DNA from: a virus
Strand: one strand, 5' to 3'
Virus record (IMG/VR): IMGVR_UViG_3300009183_000229
Span: 1-32,795 of that record
Length of the DNA: 32,795 nucleotides
Shown here: piece after piece, positions 25,901-31,905 of the stretch
How positions within the stretch are numbered: the first letter of the stretch is position 1
How the letters are laid out: every line of letters begins with the position of its first letter
Translations under genes and position numbers: made by a program
Notes under the pieces: model-generated
Seen by the model: only the letters and a program-made list of their open reading frames with translations
What the model was told of the DNA's origin: nothing
Database searches by the model: none

Positions 25901-28862
25901 CTATAGGGGAGGATTGATATTTGTATTCAATAAGTTCTCCATCATTAAATCCATGATTTTTAAAATTAACTGTATTTGTGATAGTGGATATTCCACTAGT
26001 TTTTACAATTAACTTTCTATTTTGATACCCTTCCCCACCATGAATAACTTTAATTTCTGATATTGTATTTTTATTTGAAATTGTTGAAAATTTGTGTATT
26101 CCAGAATTACTAGTCGATGTAAATCCTATTGTATTAATACCCGCCAAATAATCTAACGAAGATGAATATAATTTTATAGTTCTATTATTTTCTACTTGCG
26201 TATAATATCTTGCGTTATTAACTAAAGTTCTATTTTGGGTATTATTTGATCCATAATAAGTACCAATACCAATTTCAAGATTTCCATTTGAATTGTAAAC
26301 TATTTCCTCACCATTTTTAAAATTGTGATCTTTGAGGAAATATAAAGTTTCATAATCAATATTAACTCCACCATTATCACTTGATAATCTTGCATCAAAA
26401 TATACTTCTCTTACCCTTTTCTGTATAATAGGTTCAAAAACCGCACCATAACCATTACCACCACTTGCAGAAATTAATACTGAATAATTGATATCAAAAT
26501 CCTGAGGATCTATAATGACCTTTTCAATACTTCCCTTAAGAACTGGTTGAACTAATGCAGTTATACCAACACCAGATGAAATTGAAATCACTGGGGGATT
26601 TATAACGTCATAATCTTTACCACCATTTAAAATTTCTATAGATTCTAATGGTCCATAATAAATTTTATCATTTGATTTATAATTTAAAATTTCTACACCA
26701 TTAATCAACATTCCAATTGATCCTGGAGTTGTTATCTCTCCGGAACCATTTTGTATATTTTGAGGTAGTGAAAATTTCTTAAGTAATTTTTGTGGACCAA
26801 TTTCTGCAGATTTTTGTGATGCTAATGTGAATGTACTAGATCCAGGAGAAATAATTGATGACTCATAAGTTAAATATTGATCGCTACCAATGAAAGATTT
26901 TGAAGAATATAATCTGATTTTATTACTGGTTATTTTATCAGCATAATAATAACCAGTTGTCAGTCCTGAAATAGGAGTAGACTGTGGATTGTAATATATA
27001 ATATCACCACTGATAAATGGAATAGTTGTATTGGAAATTATTGATGTATATGAATTGTCAATAAAATCACCAAGTTCAACTGCAGTAACCGAATTAATAT
27101 TTTTTGTTATTTGATATGCATAAGGTATATCTATATTTCTATTATTTGACGGTAAAGAATTCGATGCGACATACATGTACTCATCATTCTCAGTATACAC
27201 ATTTTGTATATCTGATAAAATTGAATCATTTCCAAATTTAATTGGAACATTTGAACTACTTGCTTTATTTACTCTTCTTCTCAGATCATATTCTTTTCCT
27301 GCTGTTGGATTAAAGATAAAATTGTTTAATTCAAGTGAATATAAATTATTGATAATTTTTTTACTAACATATGGAATATCTTCTCCTATTGTAGGAAATA
27401 TTACCGTATCACCGTTTCTTTCTAAAATTTCAACTTGATCACCTTCCTTTAAACTGGAACGATCAATTGGACTTTTGAGTACTAATGAAGATCCACTAAT
27501 AGAATTTATTTCATATCTTGAACTTGTATTGTATAACCAAGAATTTGCAAAAATTTGCTTATATGATAAATTTTGATCTGGATTTACAATTTTTTCTCCA
27601 AGACTTTTGATTGAAATTTCATCACCAACACTAACCTTAAAAGATTCTGATATTGGTACAAATTCTGATAATACTCCAGTAAATCTTAATTCTACCTTTT
27701 TACTTTCATCACCATCTTCATATCCATAATAAGTCTCATCGGACCTTACATTATCGGTACAATTAATTGGTGTTGTAATTCCAGAACATCCCAAAAATTG
27801 ATTAATACTCTTATCAGTATAAGTGATTATATTTGATCCAGATACAATAGTACCTGATTTACTAAATCCAATTGTAGAATCTACACTAATTACTGATGCA
27901 CCTACAGATACATTTTCTAGGCATTTTGTATTTTGAGTAATTGTGAAATTACCTTGGATAGCAGAATTTTCTTCATATCCAATAAAAAGTGATAGTTTGT
28001 AATAAGTTTTATTTTTTCTAGTGAATATTTCTACCTCAGATACTGATGCGTTAGTATCTAAATCTGTGGATTTGAAAATTGATTGTCCAACTAATTTTGA
28101 AGGATCTCCAGAAATTCTTTCTGCTGATACAACTTCTCTTCTTACATATTCTGCAGATGATGGTTTAATCAGAAAATCTTCTAAATTTACTACTCTTGGA
28201 GTAACACCATATAAAACATTAAACAAAATTCTAAAGGATTCATCAGTACCTTTAGATTGATAAAAAGATCTTGCATTTTTGATGAAGTTTCCTACATTTA
28301 AATCGGAAACAAAATCTACATTTTCTAATCCTGGAGTTAAGGAGTATTTTAATTTTTTATAAAATTCTTTTAAAAATAGTGAACTTAAATTTTGTACTGT
28401 GGACCCACTAACATGGGAATCTGCTTTAGAAGTTGAAAATACAAGTTCTTCTTGATTAGAATCTGCATGATATGATGTAATTCCACTAAACCCACGAACA
28501 CATCCAGTAAATGTATTTGTAGTTAATCCAGTATATGTGATAATTTCATCATCAATTTTCAATAAACCATAATTTTGAGGAAATCCTTTAGTACTTGTTA
28601 CTGTAATGACTTTATCAGTAGGAGTAACATTAGAACTAAGGATAGTATTTCCTACAACAACTTCAGGAGTTAGATTGTCGAGTTTTAAATACTGATCTAG
28701 ATTCTCTGCAATATCTACAGGAGCTCCCTGATATTCCTGAGAAATATAATATTGCTTCAGAAATTCTGAAGCTTTTGGACTTTCCTCCAGTATAAATTCT
28801 GGAAGTTGGTTGTTGATTATTTGCTGTATTTTAACTCTAGATTCAAATCCCGTCTGTATCAT
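16902..28862 (-). CDS. 7: Giant baseplate wedge protein gp7 (3,986 aa)
   Basis: The N-terminus (GFESRVKIQQIINNQLPEFI, SEFLKQYYISQEYQGAPVDI, NLDQYLKLDNL) is that of cyanophage gp7, the wedge initiator that binds gp10, gp8 and gp6 in T4. Residues about 160 to 330 (FLKEFYKKLKYSLTPGLENV, SFYQSKGTDESFRILFNVLY, GVTPRVVNLEDFLIKPSSAE) are the conserved core. T4 gp7 is about 1,032 aa; this one is almost four times longer. The added length is repeated beta-modules: GxGY units, RG-GxxxxH units, H-x-F-x2-G units with YYI and IKL, and an INGVIQDPG module near the C-terminus, plus a YHYH-like domain at about 1,230 to 1,345. The frame is uninterrupted. It starts four bases after the gp6 stop. Identity is firm; the role of the expansions is unknown. 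Confidence 0.88.
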   Translation of the reverse strand: MIQTGFESRVKIQQIINNQLPEFILEESPKASEFLKQYYISQEYQGAPVDIAENLDQYLKLDNLTPEVVVGNTILSSNVTPTDKVITVTSTKGFPQNYGLLKIDDEIITYTGLTTNTFTGCVRGFSGITSYHADSNQEELVFSTSKADSHVSGSTVQNLSSLFLKEFYKKLKYSLTPGLENVDFVSDLNVGNFIKNARSFYQSKGTDESFRILFNVLYGVTPRVVNLEDFLIKPSSAEYVRREVVSAERISGDPSKLVGQSIFKSTDLDTNASVSEVEIFTRKNKTYYKLSLFIGYEENSAIQGNFTITQNTKCLENVSVGASVISVDSTIGFSKSGTIVSGSNIITYTDKSINQFLGCSGITTPINCTDNVRSDETYYGYEDGDESKKVELRFTGVLSEFVPISESFKVSVGDEISIKSLGEKIVNPDQNLSYKQIFANSWLYNTSSRYEINSISGSSLVLKSPIDRSSLKEGDQVEILERNGDTVIFPTIGEDIPYVSKKIINNLYSLELNNFIFNPTAGKEYDLRRRVNKASSSNVPIKFGNDSILSDIQNVYTENDEYMYVASNSLPSNNRNIDIPYAYQITKNINSVTAVELGDFIDNSYTSIISNTTIPFISGDIIYYNPQSTPISGLTTGYYYADKITSNKIRLYSSKSFIGSDQYLTYESSIISPGSSTFTLASQKSAEIGPQKLLKKFSLPQNIQNGSGEITTPGSIGMLINGVEILNYKSNDKIYYGPLESIEILNGGKDYDVINPPVISISSGVGITALVQPVLKGSIEKVIIDPQDFDINYSVLISASGGNGYGAVFEPIIQKRVREVYFDARLSSDNGGVNIDYETLYFLKDHNFKNGEEIVYNSNGNLEIGIGTYYGSNNTQNRTLVNNARYYTQVENNRTIKLYSSSLDYLAGINTIGFTSTSNSGIHKFSTISNKNTISEIKVIHGGEGYQNRKLIVKTSGISTITNTVNFKNHGFNDGELIEYKYQSSPIVGLTTINQYYISKLDDNSFRLCDAGIGGTNLSNYVRKNYTKLLSTGSGYQYFSYPDISVSVTYSPVGFGTTTQVYSITATPTVRGSIIDAYLYENGTGYGTTILNFHKKPSVSIKNGKEAQLKPVIINGMLDSVSIQYAGYDYYSIPDLIISDASGSGSGAKLKSTISNGRIANVTVINPGIGYSDTSTSIQVKPSGINALFDANVRSLTLLNNVKFGNELLLDNGDTLQYSVCGYFETLKNSLKDDNSDHSPIIGWSYDGNPIYGPYGYPDPNLNSEKKALTSGYTLNTSNIIDRPNNFANGFFVEDYIYTNSGDLDEYNGRFGKTKEFPNGVYAYFATIDPQTLNPIFPYFIGNRYRSNFIEDNSIIDQSFDFNNSKLIRNTFPYKISDQYANNDFIVESNEFSQQKSVIESVTEGYVNDFDILNSGLNYKVGDSLEFDNTNTSGGGLLSKVSSIKGKDIVNVSTSTENYLNAIFSWKNEREINISILPNHNLSDNDTVIISGFSTNLAKLNGSYKIGVTSYTSSCISTVTSSTAGLSTEIYVAQFPLEAISIGSSIMIGSETLKVLEVFENLNILKVQRGLTGVSHTATTQINFIPNSFIISKNIDYFDSKPNDKVYFNPRESVGVGTTTGITNSITFSFGDSTITRSVPTKGIFIENHPFKDNQQVVFNTNGAASISISTSASASPIDLPSVVYIANKNINTIGIKTQINGQEVFFRSNGDDNDGYSFESSYTQVIGNVKKIKSTVSVSTYHELTGGDIINLSIKPNLSVGIGTSTSISVKRDTTTGNILINPIGFNSTGINTSTSRITINSHNLNTGDKVLYSANIIASGLSTGAYYIYKIDDNTIKLSETYSDCTQNTPITVSIGSTGGSNQTISRINPQIKSIKNNNLVFNLSDSSLLGYEFKIYYDADFNNEFVSTGSANTFSLIGVGTVGVSSTASLSITYDENLSDKLYYNLEKSGYISTSDKEVVNASQILFVDSAYKQSYNVFGIGSTTFSISLNTIPEKLSYSQSECSVLEYSTSSKSAQGAIDKIDIISGGTGYKKLPIFTGSNSENGTGAYIVPKSTTIGNPKEVRIINEGFEYSSDKTLNPIAYISPLITIDNSNTISNIEVINSGKNYTYAPSIQIVNSKTGEEIDSGILNAILTGSSIASVNILQEPKGLPSTVVNLFATNNTNGISIEKVESSSTGIFTCAITTPTLGFSTRPFDIGDQVFVEGIQKYGSGGSGFNSKDYGYKFFTVSNYNDSGTSVKVTVDISSLTSNTGIAKTIQDLSGNIVKYSDYPTFKVTQKSSSFLVGEKIILDGNEVDLIIANSDNNFIKVYGSYELSVGEVITGKESGNIATISKINANFGKFEINYSVRKTNGWSNDIGKLNQDNQSISDNDYYQNLAYTIKSPIQYEDLRTPVNSLLHTSGLKNFSDTGITSSAKFTLSSKEYLTTTNNIINENRVDTIYNFDLSTDVDLIDDKSKFIKLKTKRLSDYIECISNRVLKIDNISSRFSNEDGSPSEFLNILKIDSSESYDNLLFRITDPENSKIQLTEIVLLNNSNDTFILQKGTAYNVGLGFTSYSTEEYGNFSIITDIYDDTYLRFNPTNPYDYDYDIKVIKSNFNSTLTGIGTKSIGFIDLTGSNITVNAGLTNSIISIPSNKIEGLYANVQIINTNSNQMNFVELYLNYDGTNTYISEYYFDSESSSNNYSGNLIGTFGANISSGVLSLNYTNNSTNSVSIRSKIVGFGTTAVGTGVYRFKSIGEVDGYERSAILQSNYSSNVSSASTIISTNANDFNAIRSLVRVSVGTTSAIHRILTIHDNTDSYVQQENFTSIGNMNGIGTFGSVYSGNDFKLIFYPDVNITGQIKISSFNECLYNILDSVNVPEDLSYGSVTESIDVYFYNGINGNRVNRTEFDLTSNNYPIFAKTFNPQDSLVLNPSTGIFTISNHFFSNAEKLIYTPKSTFIGIGESAVGIGSTLNSAGIVTNRLPSEVYVIKDSEDTFKLSTRKDYALLGIGVTFTSYGLGNAHKLEMDKKNEKVIISIDNVTQYPLTFTPINYNLSGNGGQIGTDSTYIALSGISSIFPKDILKVDNEYMNIVSVGLGTTNIGPITNSGSIPLVLVSRGFVGSSATTHTDSTNAGIYKGSYNIVGNSIFFAESPRGNPQIIRDSSNLTFETSDFAGRVYLRNDYTTNKIYDDISDKFTGIGRTFTLTVGGANTVGLGTTAKNGILFINGIFQTPSTNNNPSNNFKIIETSSGGSGITSVVFSGITDDNGNIITSIYDVNQNQTPRGGLIISLGSSIGLGYAPLVGAAVTAVVGAGGSIVSVGFGTTDILGSGYNGIVSIGVTVYQSGHAGVGSTAIITATVGAGGTLAFSIGYGGTGYTNPKIFVSPPSYENLEISGVSRLGIGSTSTTGIGLLLSLDVQPTSTTGIGSTYFEVSSFKISRQGYSFRRGDVFKPVGLVTDRRLSSPLSEFTLTVLDTFTDSFAFWQFGEFDYIDSVKNYQDGIRTRFPLFYNSELLSFETANNSPIDLNNLLLIIINGVIQDPGVSYNFNGGTSFVFTTAPKKEDNISIFFYRGTTGEDSKQYNVTPTVKKGDFVQIFKNNNIPGTVSQNERTIFNLSYSDKFETNLYSDLESIDTVNDKPISWTKQKVDSVINGNITYKTRDSLESRIYPTAKIIKDFSSVNNEIFIDYGPGIGQTVNVFNYELNAPGSIKFDALVISGTPDPISGAVSATVSAAGTIQSLTITNPGSGYTGSTVTAKISTPLTVGILTALPMGVGVGIGSTATATITVSAAGTLTTPINITNPGLGYSTGIIPQVIVQLPSISSKYISEITIVQGFSGIITGITTTTGTGGNPLALKFYLRADSFSGTGLTTGYPIYINNTSVGAGVTSIDSSNSAIVGIGSTFLDNIYYVHSITPSGSDAVVISNINSNTSVVGIATTGTISNPVGKFSWGRLSGFVGGSNVSIGVSGKTVDVGLSTFPSIQRRNGGFQLTGALLQ
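17440..17715 (-). repeat. In-frame 171-base repeat in gp7
   Basis: The 21-base plus-strand sequence GTTCCTGCAGCAGAAACTGTG, split here for clarity as GTTCCTGCAGC plus AGAAACTGTG, occurs at 17518 to 17538 and at 17689 to 17709. The offset is 171 bases, or 57 codons. Both copies are preceded by GxGY units (ITNPGSGY and ITNPGLGY), so protein and DNA repeats coincide. Confidence 0.7.
18740..18965 (-). repeat. GxGY beta-repeats in gp7, C-terminal third
   Basis: The translated segment contains ILGSGYNGIVSIGV and GYGGTGYTNPKIFVSPP, separated by Ala/Gly-rich strands containing VGAGG. It is one of several clusters of the same module within gp7. Confidence 0.65.
22430..22820 (-). repeat. GxGY beta-repeats in gp7, middle
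   Basis: Copies include DIISGGTGYKKLPIF, VRIINEGFEYSSDKTL and EVINSGKNYTYAPSIQIV. The turn residues vary (GTGY, GFEY, GKNY), but the strand pattern and spacing of about 40 to 50 residues are kept. Confidence 0.65.
25300..25660 (-). repeat. GxGY beta-repeats in gp7, beside the YHYH-like domain
   Basis: Copies include AYLYENGTGYGTTIL, SIQYAGYDYYSIPDLIIS and VTVINPGIGYSDTSTSIQV, directly N-terminal to the YHYH-like domain. Confidence 0.65.
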
Positions 28863-28866
28863 TATT

Positions 28867-30798
28867 TTACTTTCTTATTAGGTTTCCGTTTGAGTAACTT
28901 GAAGTATAAAAATCTCTGGCAAATACTGTTCCAGATATTTCATCACCAGATGCAACTACATCCCTAACCATATTTATTGAACTTTTTGTAAGATTAAAAT
29001 TCAAATATAAGTCTTTTAATCCCAAAACATCATTCGATTCTGGATACGCCTGTATTTCAATAATTGAATTTGGTAATGAAGTAGAAATAATTTTAAGAGT
29101 TCCTATTTTAATTTCACCTTTATTATAATCAATTGTTCCTGCAGATTTAACAACAACTCTATTATTAGATGTTATTGTTGTTCCGATACCTACTGAAACA
29201 GGTTTTACTACCGATAAAATGCCCATACCGCTTCCGTCTAGATTTCCATTTGCATCTTTATTTGGAACATCAGTGAAATATACAGTATCAGGATCGTTTA
29301 AAACTTTAAATCCAGTTGACTTAATATTGTAACCTTCGGATTTATAGTGAAATTTATTACCAAAACATAATTCATATTGAACAAAATTATCAAGTGTTAC
29401 TTTAAGATCTCTTCTAATGATAACTTTAGTAATATTTGAAGTGATGGAAGTATCTGTATTATCAATAATCTGTAGAACTTTACTATATTTGAATCTTCCG
29501 CCAAATTTATTGAGGTCAGTTGAGTTTGAATAATCAGTTAGAGATTTAGTTACTTTCGTTTTTAATGATTCTACTCCAGAAACTTGAGATGAATTATAAT
29601 AGATTGAGGAGTCAATCTCAACATATAATATTTTAAGATCAATAATCTTTTGATTGATTCCAGAAACACTATATTGTTTTAGTTTATTTTTAATTTGCTC
29701 CTTATTAAATTCGGATACAAATGTACCATTTTTTGGTTTGATGCTTATACTAACTGTTCCATATTCTGGTGGATCTAATTCTTCTCCACCAACAATTGCC
29801 ACAGATTCTGTATCTGGATATATCTTTTTAATAATTGCCTCATAGTCACGCGCAGTTACCGCTCTATATTGTGAAGAATAGATTCTTGGAGCAAAATACT
29901 TGATTGAATCAATTGCTTCTATCTCTCCACCATTTATGGAAGATTGATTTGTAGTAATAGTTGCTCCAATTAATGAAATATTACTTCCCGAAGATGATTT
30001 AAAAGTTGTTTGTAAAGAAAATTGAGAAGCACCATTTCCATCAGAACCATCTGTTGTAATATAATATACGGTAATAACACTATTATTATCTAATTTTTTC
30101 CCAAATCTACCATCACCAAAAAGAAGTTCATATTTCTCATCTTGAACTTCTTGAATTAAATAGATTTGTGAAGAAGAATCGATATTTAAGATATTTTCGA
30201 CTAAAGAATATTTTACACCATCACCACTATCATTAATACCCCTAACGTATACGAAAATTGTAGATGTATCAATATTAGCGTTATCTAGAACAAATCTTTG
30301 ATCTAAGGATCCATCTACAGTAAAGGTTTTTTTTAAAAATGTTCCTTGATAAACTGTAATGCTACTGAAACCTACAGATCCATTTGAAATCGTTGTTGAA
30401 ATATTTTCTGGAGTGCAAAAAGTATATGAAGTATCATTTGCTGTCCCTACGCACACCAAACCTGCTGGAATGGTTACTATTGATTCAGTTGATGAAGTTG
30501 TTCCGGTAATGGTTACCTGTGCCTTAGAGCAGGTTCTGGAGCGTGGTACATAACCGATATTTCTTGCTAGTGAAACTACATTCTCTCTGAGTGTTGCAGA
30601 ATCCAAGAAGGATTCATTCACAATCATGTTTGAGTTGAATGCAGTAATATAGGTGTTATATGCTAGAGTATCAATTAATACTGAAAAATTAGATCCTTCA
30701 AAGTCAAAATCCGTGAATGTAGAGTTAGCACGGAGATAATCCTTAATGGATGTTCTTATTTGATCGAAATCTAGATTTGTGAATTTAGTAAAAGGCAT
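28867..30798 (-). CDS. 6: Baseplate wedge protein gp6
   Basis: This 643-aa protein matches gp6 (about 660 aa in T4), which forms the inner ring joining baseplate wedges and belongs to the baseplate J-like group. Marks are MPFTKFTNLDFDQIRTSIKD, DFEGSNFSVLIDTLAYNTYI, NSNMIVNESFLDSATLRENV, SLARNIGYVPRS, FGDGRFGKKLDNN, YRAVTARDYEAIIKKIYPD and PPEYGTVSISIKPKNG. No repeat expansion is visible, in contrast to gp7, gp8 and gp14, suggesting the inner core is constrained. The ATG is one base after the gp25 stop (TAAAATG). Confidence 0.92.
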   Translation of the reverse strand: MPFTKFTNLDFDQIRTSIKDYLRANSTFTDFDFEGSNFSVLIDTLAYNTYITAFNSNMIVNESFLDSATLRENVVSLARNIGYVPRSRTCSKAQVTITGTTSSTESIVTIPAGLVCVGTANDTSYTFCTPENISTTISNGSVGFSSITVYQGTFLKKTFTVDGSLDQRFVLDNANIDTSTIFVYVRGINDSGDGVKYSLVENILNIDSSSQIYLIQEVQDEKYELLFGDGRFGKKLDNNSVITVYYITTDGSDGNGASQFSLQTTFKSSSGSNISLIGATITTNQSSINGGEIEAIDSIKYFAPRIYSSQYRAVTARDYEAIIKKIYPDTESVAIVGGEELDPPEYGTVSISIKPKNGTFVSEFNKEQIKNKLKQYSVSGINQKIIDLKILYVEIDSSIYYNSSQVSGVESLKTKVTKSLTDYSNSTDLNKFGGRFKYSKVLQIIDNTDTSITSNITKVIIRRDLKVTLDNFVQYELCFGNKFHYKSEGYNIKSTGFKVLNDPDTVYFTDVPNKDANGNLDGSGMGILSVVKPVSVGIGTTITSNNRVVVKSAGTIDYNKGEIKIGTLKIISTSLPNSIIEIQAYPESNDVLGLKDLYLNFNLTKSSINMVRDVVASGDEISGTVFARDFYTSSYSNGNLIRK

Positions 30799-30799
30799 T

Positions 30800-31201
30800 T
30801 TATCTTGTTGCCTCTAGTAGAAATGTAAATTGTTGCGTTGGAAATTGTTGCCCAATAATATCAAATATAACGGTAACTTCAAATGAATTATTATCTGGTT
30901 GAGGATCTACTTCTACTTTCACATTGTCAACTCTTGGTTCATAATTTTCAATTGTGGTTTCAATTTGCGTTTGTACGATAGATGCAGTACCGTAGTCTAC
31001 AAATTCAAATAAACTTGAACGAACATCAGATCCAAGTAAAGAATTAAAAAATCTTTCGGTTGGAATTGTTTCTACCAGATTGCGAATTGATCTAGTAATT
31101 GCACGTTCATTCTTAAGTATTGGTAGATCCTTTGTCACTGGATGTGGATCAAAGGATAAACTAATATCTTTAAATGATCTAGATATCCTTTGTATTGCCA
31201 T
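30800..31201 (-). CDS. 25: Baseplate wedge protein gp25
   Basis: This 133-aa protein (132 in T4) belongs to the GPW/gp25 family, the lysozyme-like small subunit that contacts the sheath initiator and gp6 in contractile-tail baseplates. Marks are FKDISLSFDPHPVTKDLPIL, ERAITRSIRNLVETIPTERF and FFNSLLGSDVRSSLFEF, followed by EPRVDNVKVEVDPQPDNN, the EPR motif of the family. It is immediately followed by gp6. A CATAAATA late promoter-like box lies 22 bases upstream of the ATG, making it the first gene of the baseplate unit. Confidence 0.93.
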   Translation of the reverse strand: MAIQRISRSFKDISLSFDPHPVTKDLPILKNERAITRSIRNLVETIPTERFFNSLLGSDVRSSLFEFVDYGTASIVQTQIETTIENYEPRVDNVKVEVDPQPDNNSFEVTVIFDIIGQQFPTQQFTFLLEATR

Positions 31202-31223
31202 TTCGTGATATATTTCTATATTT

Positions 31224-31231
31224 TATTTATG
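31224..31231 (-). promoter_or_regulatory. T4-type late promoter-like box (CATAAATA)
   Basis: The minus strand reads CATAAATA overlapping the stop of the 81-aa gene and 22 bases before the gp25 ATG. It fits the NATAAATA cyanophage late promoter form and would drive the gp25-gp6-gp7 unit. Confidence 0.55.
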
Positions 31232-31472
31232 CCGATTTCCAAGAAGATCCATAATTTGGTTCAGTTCCATATTCCCAATCATCATAATCTACATCATTGC
31301 GAATTTTTTTATGCAATTCAGATTGTTCTTTCAAATAATGCTTTCTTAATGGAATCTCATCGTGCATAATCTCTTGAATAGTCTTTGGTTTTTCATAGTC
31401 AGTAATTAGTTTTGTGGTTCCCCACATCTGATGCATATAGTCTGCATCTCTATCAACTGGTAAATTTGACAT
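31227..31472 (-). CDS. Conserved phage hypothetical protein (81 aa)
   Basis: The protein starts MSNLPVDRDADYMHQMWGTT and is acidic and hydrophilic, with IQEIMHDEIPLRKHYLKEQ and a C-terminal tyrosine/tryptophan-rich tail (DVDYDDWEYGTEPNYG, SSWKSA). There is no signal peptide, membrane segment or known catalytic motif. The ATG has a good Shine-Dalgarno site, AGGAG, five to six bases upstream, which abuts a hairpin in the leader. It lies between speD and gp25; a structural or assembly role is possible from position only. Confidence 0.65.
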   Translation of the reverse strand: MSNLPVDRDADYMHQMWGTTKLITDYEKPKTIQEIMHDEIPLRKHYLKEQSELHKKIRNDVDYDDWEYGTEPNYGSSWKSA

Positions 31473-31481
31473 TTTTAGCTC

Positions 31482-31500
31482 CTGTTTTTTGTAAAAACAG
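31482..31500. other. Hairpin beside the ribosome site of the 81-aa gene
   Basis: CTGTTTTT, loop TGT, AAAAACAG forms an eight-pair stem. On the minus strand its last bases run into the AGGAG ribosome site of the 81-aa gene. On the plus strand the stem is followed after three bases by seven T (31504 to 31510), so it could also end antisense transcription. The stem is AT-rich and of modest stability. Confidence 0.45.
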
Positions 31501-31540
31501 AACTTTTTTTGGAAGGAGGTTGCTATCTCCCTATTCCTAT

Positions 31541-31867
31541 TTAACGATCTATCTCTTTTAGTCTAAAATTATTCGAATCTAAGTATTTTAATAGTTCTAG
31601 TGCGATCAATTTAGGATTCCCTTCTCCACATGTATATACATCAATTGCAATCGCACCTTCTTCTGGCCATGTATGGCACGAAACATGACTTTCCGATAGT
31701 GCAACTACAATCGTAACTCCTTGTGGAACAAAGCAATGTTGATAAATGTTGAGAATTGTCATTCCTGCACGTTTAATTCCGCGCACCATGACTTCCTGAA
31801 TGGCAATTCCATCATTCAATAAGTCAAACTTTATATCATAAACCTCTAACAAGAGGTGTTTACCCAT
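31541..31867 (-). CDS. speD: S-adenosylmethionine decarboxylase proenzyme SpeD
   Basis: The protein (108 aa from the ATG at 31867) is the short bacterial class of AdoMet decarboxylase, which makes decarboxylated AdoMet, the aminopropyl donor for spermidine synthesis. The signature LSESHVSCHTWPEEGAIAID contains the self-cleavage site Glu59-Ser60, where Ser60 becomes the pyruvoyl cofactor; His65 and Cys80 (in VYTCGEG) match the processing histidine and catalytic cysteine of the Thermotoga enzyme. The proenzyme appears complete. I chose the ATG because GGAAAG lies seven bases upstream and MGKHLLLEVYD is the usual start; a TTG at 31882 extends the frame by five residues. speD is a known auxiliary metabolic gene in T4-like cyanophages. 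No spermidine synthase is in the window. Confidence 0.93.
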   Translation of the reverse strand: MGKHLLLEVYDIKFDLLNDGIAIQEVMVRGIKRAGMTILNIYQHCFVPQGVTIVVALSESHVSCHTWPEEGAIAIDVYTCGEGNPKLIALELLKYLDSNNFRLKEIDR

Positions 31868-31905
31868 TGAAAATCTTTCCAAGGCATAAAATCCACACTA
31901 AAGAT

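Noticed and set aside
18530-30553. Plus-strand and alternate-frame open frames inside gp7 and gp6
   Set aside because: They are short, have no supported starts, show no family pattern and lie within conserved minus-strand genes.
31482-31510. Plus-strand intrinsic terminator as a functional gene end
   Set aside because: The hairpin plus seven T resembles one, but there is no plus-strand gene upstream for it to end; kept only as a hairpin.
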